Assembly: GCA_001821155.1 (NCBI GenBank)
Contig: MHSB01000053.1
Coordinates: 1 to 7,138 of the forward strand
DNA from: Candidatus Taylorbacteria bacterium RIFCSPLOWO2_01_FULL_50_130
Lineage (GTDB): Bacteria > Patescibacteriota > Minisyncoccia > Phycocordibacterales > UBA10002
Direction: 5' to 3'
DNA: 7,138 nucleotides
Below are positions 5,449-7,138 of the stretch, one piece after another (the first letter of the stretch is position 1; each line of letters opens with the position of its first letter). The notes beneath the pieces were generated by a model. It was not told the origin of the DNA, did not search any database, and worked only from the letters and a program-made list of their open reading frames with translations. The position numbers and the translations under genes are program-made.

Positions 5449-5715
5449 TTAGCGCTTAGTCCACACTTTGTCAGAGAGATATTTTTTGATGAGCGCCTGA
5501 TACGGGATGCCAAGCTCGTTGGCCTGTTCTTTGATTCTAAACAGAAGCGGAGAAGGAAGGCGAATTGAGATAGGACTTGAACTTGGTTTGAGATTCGGGA
5601 AAGACACTGGTTCAAAATCACTCGGCTCAAAGTAGTCATTCAGTTTTATCTTTGACCAGAACGCCCGTTCCGCATCCTCGTTTTTAAATTTTGGCAACTT
5701 AAGTTTTTTTTCCAT
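5449..5715 (-). CDS. brnA: BrnA-type antitoxin (ribbon-helix-helix)
   Basis: An 88-aa CopG/BrnA-family antitoxin. In known systems BrnA binds and neutralises BrnT, and the dimer's ribbon-helix-helix represses the operon. The N-terminal motif FKNEDAERAFW (10-20) is the typical toxin-facing segment of this family. The C-terminal half is the DNA-binding domain: a strand SISIRLP (48-54 region), then helix LLFRIKEQANELG (57-69) and helix IPYQALIKKYLSDKV (70-84). The ATG at 5715 overlaps the 3' end of brnT by 17 nt, and its start is embedded in GGAAAAAAAAC, which both frames share. No Shine-Dalgarno, so translation probably depends on ribosomes ending brnT. The middle (about 28-47) is Pro- and Ser-rich and probably a flexible linker. 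Confidence 0.9.
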   Translation of the reverse strand: MEKKLKLPKFKNEDAERAFWSKIKLNDYFEPSDFEPVSFPNLKPSSSPISIRLPSPLLFRIKEQANELGIPYQALIKKYLSDKVWTKR

Positions 5716-5995
5716 ATAGTTGTTTTTCTTTTTTGTTTAGCGGCCTAGATGAAATAATGCGAATTCTGGTTTTTCTGGAGGTGAAAGCAATAAAAAGCAT
5801 TTTTCCTGCTTTGGTCTGTCCAACCAGTATTGAGCGCTCCTCGATTTCCGAATGTACCACATCCTTAAAAATCTTCTTTCCAGAATCGAAGAATGCTTCC
5901 TCGCTTTCCGCGTCCGTTACCCCATGTTTCTTGAGGTTCTTGCCGCGGTTCCCCGCATCCCACTCAAAGTCAATTACTTCTCCCGAGCCCCGCAT
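5699..5995 (-). CDS. brnT: BrnT-type toxin, RelE-fold ribonuclease family
   Basis: A 98-aa BrnT-family toxin, normal in length. Known members are ribosome-linked or free mRNA ribonucleases with a RelE-like fold that halt translation under stress. Motifs in family order are FEWD (10-13), NLKKHGV (20-26), EAF (33-35), ERSILVGQT (53-61), FTSR (71-74) and a basic C-terminal block RIRIISSRPLNKKEKQLY (77-94). Gene order toxin-then-antitoxin with a short overlap is the standard brnTA layout. The strong promoter immediately upstream puts +1 exactly at the A of this ATG, so the message would be leaderless. Another start at ATT (Ile8), with GGGAG a few bases before it, would begin nearer the usual N-terminus (IDFEWD) but needs a rare start codon. 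The protein looks intact. Confidence 0.92.
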   Translation of the reverse strand: MRGSGEVIDFEWDAGNRGKNLKKHGVTDAESEEAFFDSGKKIFKDVVHSEIEERSILVGQTKAGKMLFIAFTSRKTRIRIISSRPLNKKEKQLYGKKT

Positions 5996-6001
5996 ACCAC
6001 A

Positions 6002-6030
6002 TGTATATACCCTGCGCTACATTTTGTCAA
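6002..6030 (-). promoter_or_regulatory. brnTA-NADAR promoter, possible BrnA operator
   Basis: A perfect -35 TTGACA (6025-6030), exactly 17 bp spacer, then -10 TATACA (6002-6007) on the minus strand. Predicted +1 is 5995, the first base of the brnT ATG. Short palindromes overlap the -10: ACATGT (5999-6004) and GTATATAC (6003-6010), a natural place for a ribbon-helix-helix repressor such as BrnA to sit. Confidence 0.7.
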
Positions 6031-6050
6031 ATCCCAGCCACGTGTATTCA

Positions 6051-6614
6051 CTAGGGCGGCGCACTCTCAATAAGATTAAAATCATTGCCTAATCTTTTCC
6101 AATTTCCGAGAAAGGCAGTGAGTACAACGGAAACACTTTGCAGGAGAATAGGGTCAATTATTCCAGTTTTCTTTCCATTCATTTCCACATTAAAATTTTG
6201 AATGTTCTTTCCGAGCCAGCGCTGAAGTAGGCGGGCAGGAATAGCACTTAACGGATCGCCACCGGCTTTTATATTCTGGATATCTTTCTGAAATTTCTCT
6301 CCATACTTTTTTACTTCATCAACCGCGTATTCACCCCAATCTTTCGTATCAATACATTTCAAAACCCATTTTTCAATTCTCTCCGCTTGGTCTTTTGGGA
6401 ATAAATTTTTGACAGCTTGTAAATCTTGGGCGGTAGCCGCGAGCGCCAAATCAAAAGCGGCCATTTTTTCGTCCTCTACGACAAACTCATCTTTGAAACA
6501 GTCTTTGAGGTTTTTATGGATAGTAGGCCAAGCGTCTTGTGCCTCTTTGATTATGTAGAGGACAAAATGTGAAGCCGCCTCTTCTTCGGTTACTTTTTCC
6601 TTGCTTTCCAACAT
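6051..6614 (-). CDS. unknown helical protein, 187 aa
   Basis: I do not recognise this protein. It is predicted mostly alpha-helical and soluble, with no signal peptide. The first 12 residues are highly charged (MLESKEKVTEEE). A helix-rich body follows (about 13-115), with a tryptophan/charge pattern such as ERIEKWVLKCIDTKDWGEYA. A more hydrophobic stretch at 152-170 (IIDPILLQSVSVVLTAFLG) could be a buried helix or a weak membrane helix. It ends in TAG 55 bp before brnT, with the brnT promoter in that gap, so it is probably not in the toxin operon though on the same strand. No Shine-Dalgarno precedes the ATG. Base composition looks more AT-rich than the GT20 and phosphatase genes, in line with an accessory block. 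Coding seems likely from the long uninterrupted frame and plausible protein composition. Confidence 0.65.
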   Translation of the reverse strand: MLESKEKVTEEEAASHFVLYIIKEAQDAWPTIHKNLKDCFKDEFVVEDEKMAAFDLALAATAQDLQAVKNLFPKDQAERIEKWVLKCIDTKDWGEYAVDEVKKYGEKFQKDIQNIKAGGDPLSAIPARLLQRWLGKNIQNFNVEMNGKKTGIIDPILLQSVSVVLTAFLGNWKRLGNDFNLIESAPP

Positions 6615-6649
6615 GTTAAAAATGACACACTTAGATTAATAACACTCCG

Positions 6650-7138
6650 TCAATCTTTTCCTGCTCTCCACTTCGGTAACAACTCGCTATAGATATCTGC
6701 CAGGATTTCTAGATGATTGTATACTAACTTCAAGTCTCTCAAAGGGCTAACCTCAATCAGTTTAAAGTATCTCAAATCATCCGCTGAATACTGATAAAAT
6801 GTTACTTTTCCAGAAGTGTCAAATCCTCCTGGTTCAGAAAAACGAGGGCTTGCCGCGCTTAAGCGAACCTGAACTTGCGCCATGCAAAAATATTTTAATG
6901 CCGTGTCTCCCAAATGATAAATATGCTGTTCTTCGGGAAGAAAAAAGTCTAGAAAGTCGCTAAACTTTTTTAGCTCTAATCCTTCTTTGTTTTCAGTGAC
7001 ATCTACCACGGCCTTGGTTTTGTAATTGATGATATATGATTTGCGGAAGGGGTGGGAGTCGAACCCACATATCCTTGCGGATGCCAGTTTTTCCGCCGCA
7101 GCGCGGTATTCATTGTACAAAGTTCGAATGTATTTTGA
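6650..7138 (-). CDS. unknown ORF, 5' end outside window, spans tRNA scar
   Basis: An ORF ending in TGA at 6650. A TTG at 7120 could start it (156 aa), but the frame stays open to the window edge, so the real start may be beyond 7138. The N-terminal part (LYNEYRAAAEKLAS and the residues after it) is encoded partly by a tRNA-Ser 3' half at 7044-7094, unusual for a native gene. From about KSYIINYKTKAVVDV onward the protein has the mixed hydrophobic/charged pattern of a real alpha/beta protein (KKFSDFLDFFLPEE, HLGDTALKYF, RYFKLIEVSPLRDLKLVYNHLEILADIYSELLP), but I cannot place it in a family. It may be a fusion made when an element integrated, a 5'-truncated gene, or a gene whose true start lies left of 7044 (a GTG in AVVDV is possible). 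Function unknown. Confidence 0.5.
   Translation of the reverse strand, partial: SKYIRTLYNEYRAAAEKLASARICGFDSHPFRKSYIINYKTKAVVDVTENKEGLELKKFSDFLDFFLPEEQHIYHLGDTALKYFCMAQVQVRLSAASPRFSEPGGFDTSGKVTFYQYSADDLRYFKLIEVSPLRDLKLVYNHLEILADIYSELLPKWRAGKD
7044..7094 (-). other. tRNA-Ser 3' half, probable integration-site remnant
   Basis: On the minus strand this has the layout of a class II tRNA from the anticodon on. GGA (anticodon-like) and AA come first, then anticodon-stem strand AACTG, a variable arm ATCC-GCAA-GGAT, T arm GTGGG-TTCGACT-CCCAC, acceptor 3' strand CCCTTCC and discriminator G. A long variable arm plus discriminator G fits serine. The 5' half (it should contain GGAAGGG and a D arm) is absent from the remaining 44 bp, and bases just before it do not pair with AACTG. 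Such 3' fragments are the usual attB/attR footprint of integrase-driven elements. By normal geometry the element would lie to the right, outside the window. Like tRNA-Arg here, CAA rather than CCA follows. Confidence 0.75.

Noticed and set aside
209..6652. Recoded TGA (glycine), as in Gracilibacteria or SR1
   Set aside because: TGA ends both the 151-aa gene and the ORF ending at 6650, and no conserved glycine in the recognised proteins falls on an in-frame TGA.
7044..7120. A complete functional tRNA-Ser at the right edge
   Set aside because: Only the part from the anticodon onward is there. No GGAAGGG acceptor strand or D arm exists in the remaining bases, and the upstream bases do not pair with AACTG.
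7095..7138. 3' end of a group I intron splitting the tRNA-Ser
   Set aside because: The base before the fragment is not clearly an intron-terminal omegaG, only 44 bases are visible, and no core element (P7, P3/P8) can be seen. Not excluded, but an integration scar is simpler.

Overview
The window looks like bacterial chromosome from a small-genome, uncultivated lineage, most likely the Candidate Phyla Radiation (Patescibacteria, Parcubacteria-like). That assignment is inference. It rests on short gene neighbourhoods padded with degenerate hairpins and repeats, a small two-TM protein ending in an LSKQIMEYLGF-type tail of a kind I associate with Parcubacteria, tRNA sequence without an encoded CCA, an Arg tRNA with anticodon GCG, and no convincing Shine-Dalgarno sequence before any gene. 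Stops are standard: TAA, TAG and TGA all end genes, so TGA is not recoded.

Every gene lies on the minus strand and is read right to left. At the right edge (7138 to 6650) is an ORF of unknown function that probably continues beyond the window. It runs through what looks like the 3' half of a tRNA-Ser gene (7044-7094), the kind of scar left at an integration site. Next come an unknown, mostly helical 187-aa protein (6614-6051) and a tight three-gene unit with its own strong promoter: BrnT toxin, BrnA antitoxin (17-nt overlap) and a NADAR/YbiA-family protein starting 2 nt after the brnA stop. The DNA to the right of about 5450 looks more AT-rich than the rest, which suits an accessory block.

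Downstream of the NADAR gene, 319 bp without an intact gene (4657-4975) holds two copies of a hairpin repeat bracketing a decayed second NADAR 3' end. To the left are the core-like genes. The first is a membrane-anchored trehalose-6-phosphate synthase (GT20) with an N-terminal TM-sensor-TM module. It is followed by an inositol-monophosphatase-family phosphatase with no otsB in sight, a VKOR-family disulfide-forming membrane protein, a small two-TM protein, and tRNA-Arg(GCG) at the left end.

Functionally, the window pairs a sugar-phosphate synthase with a nearby sugar-type phosphatase, adds a periplasmic oxidative-folding enzyme, and carries a toxin-antitoxin operon extended by an ADP-ribose/NAD-related enzyme. 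The last of these is the best candidate for a less-described system. Intergenic DNA is rich in structure: a three-copy REP-like hairpin family, heptamer tandem repeats at three gene boundaries, a 99-bp stem-bounded element, and a roughly 115-bp imperfect palindrome.
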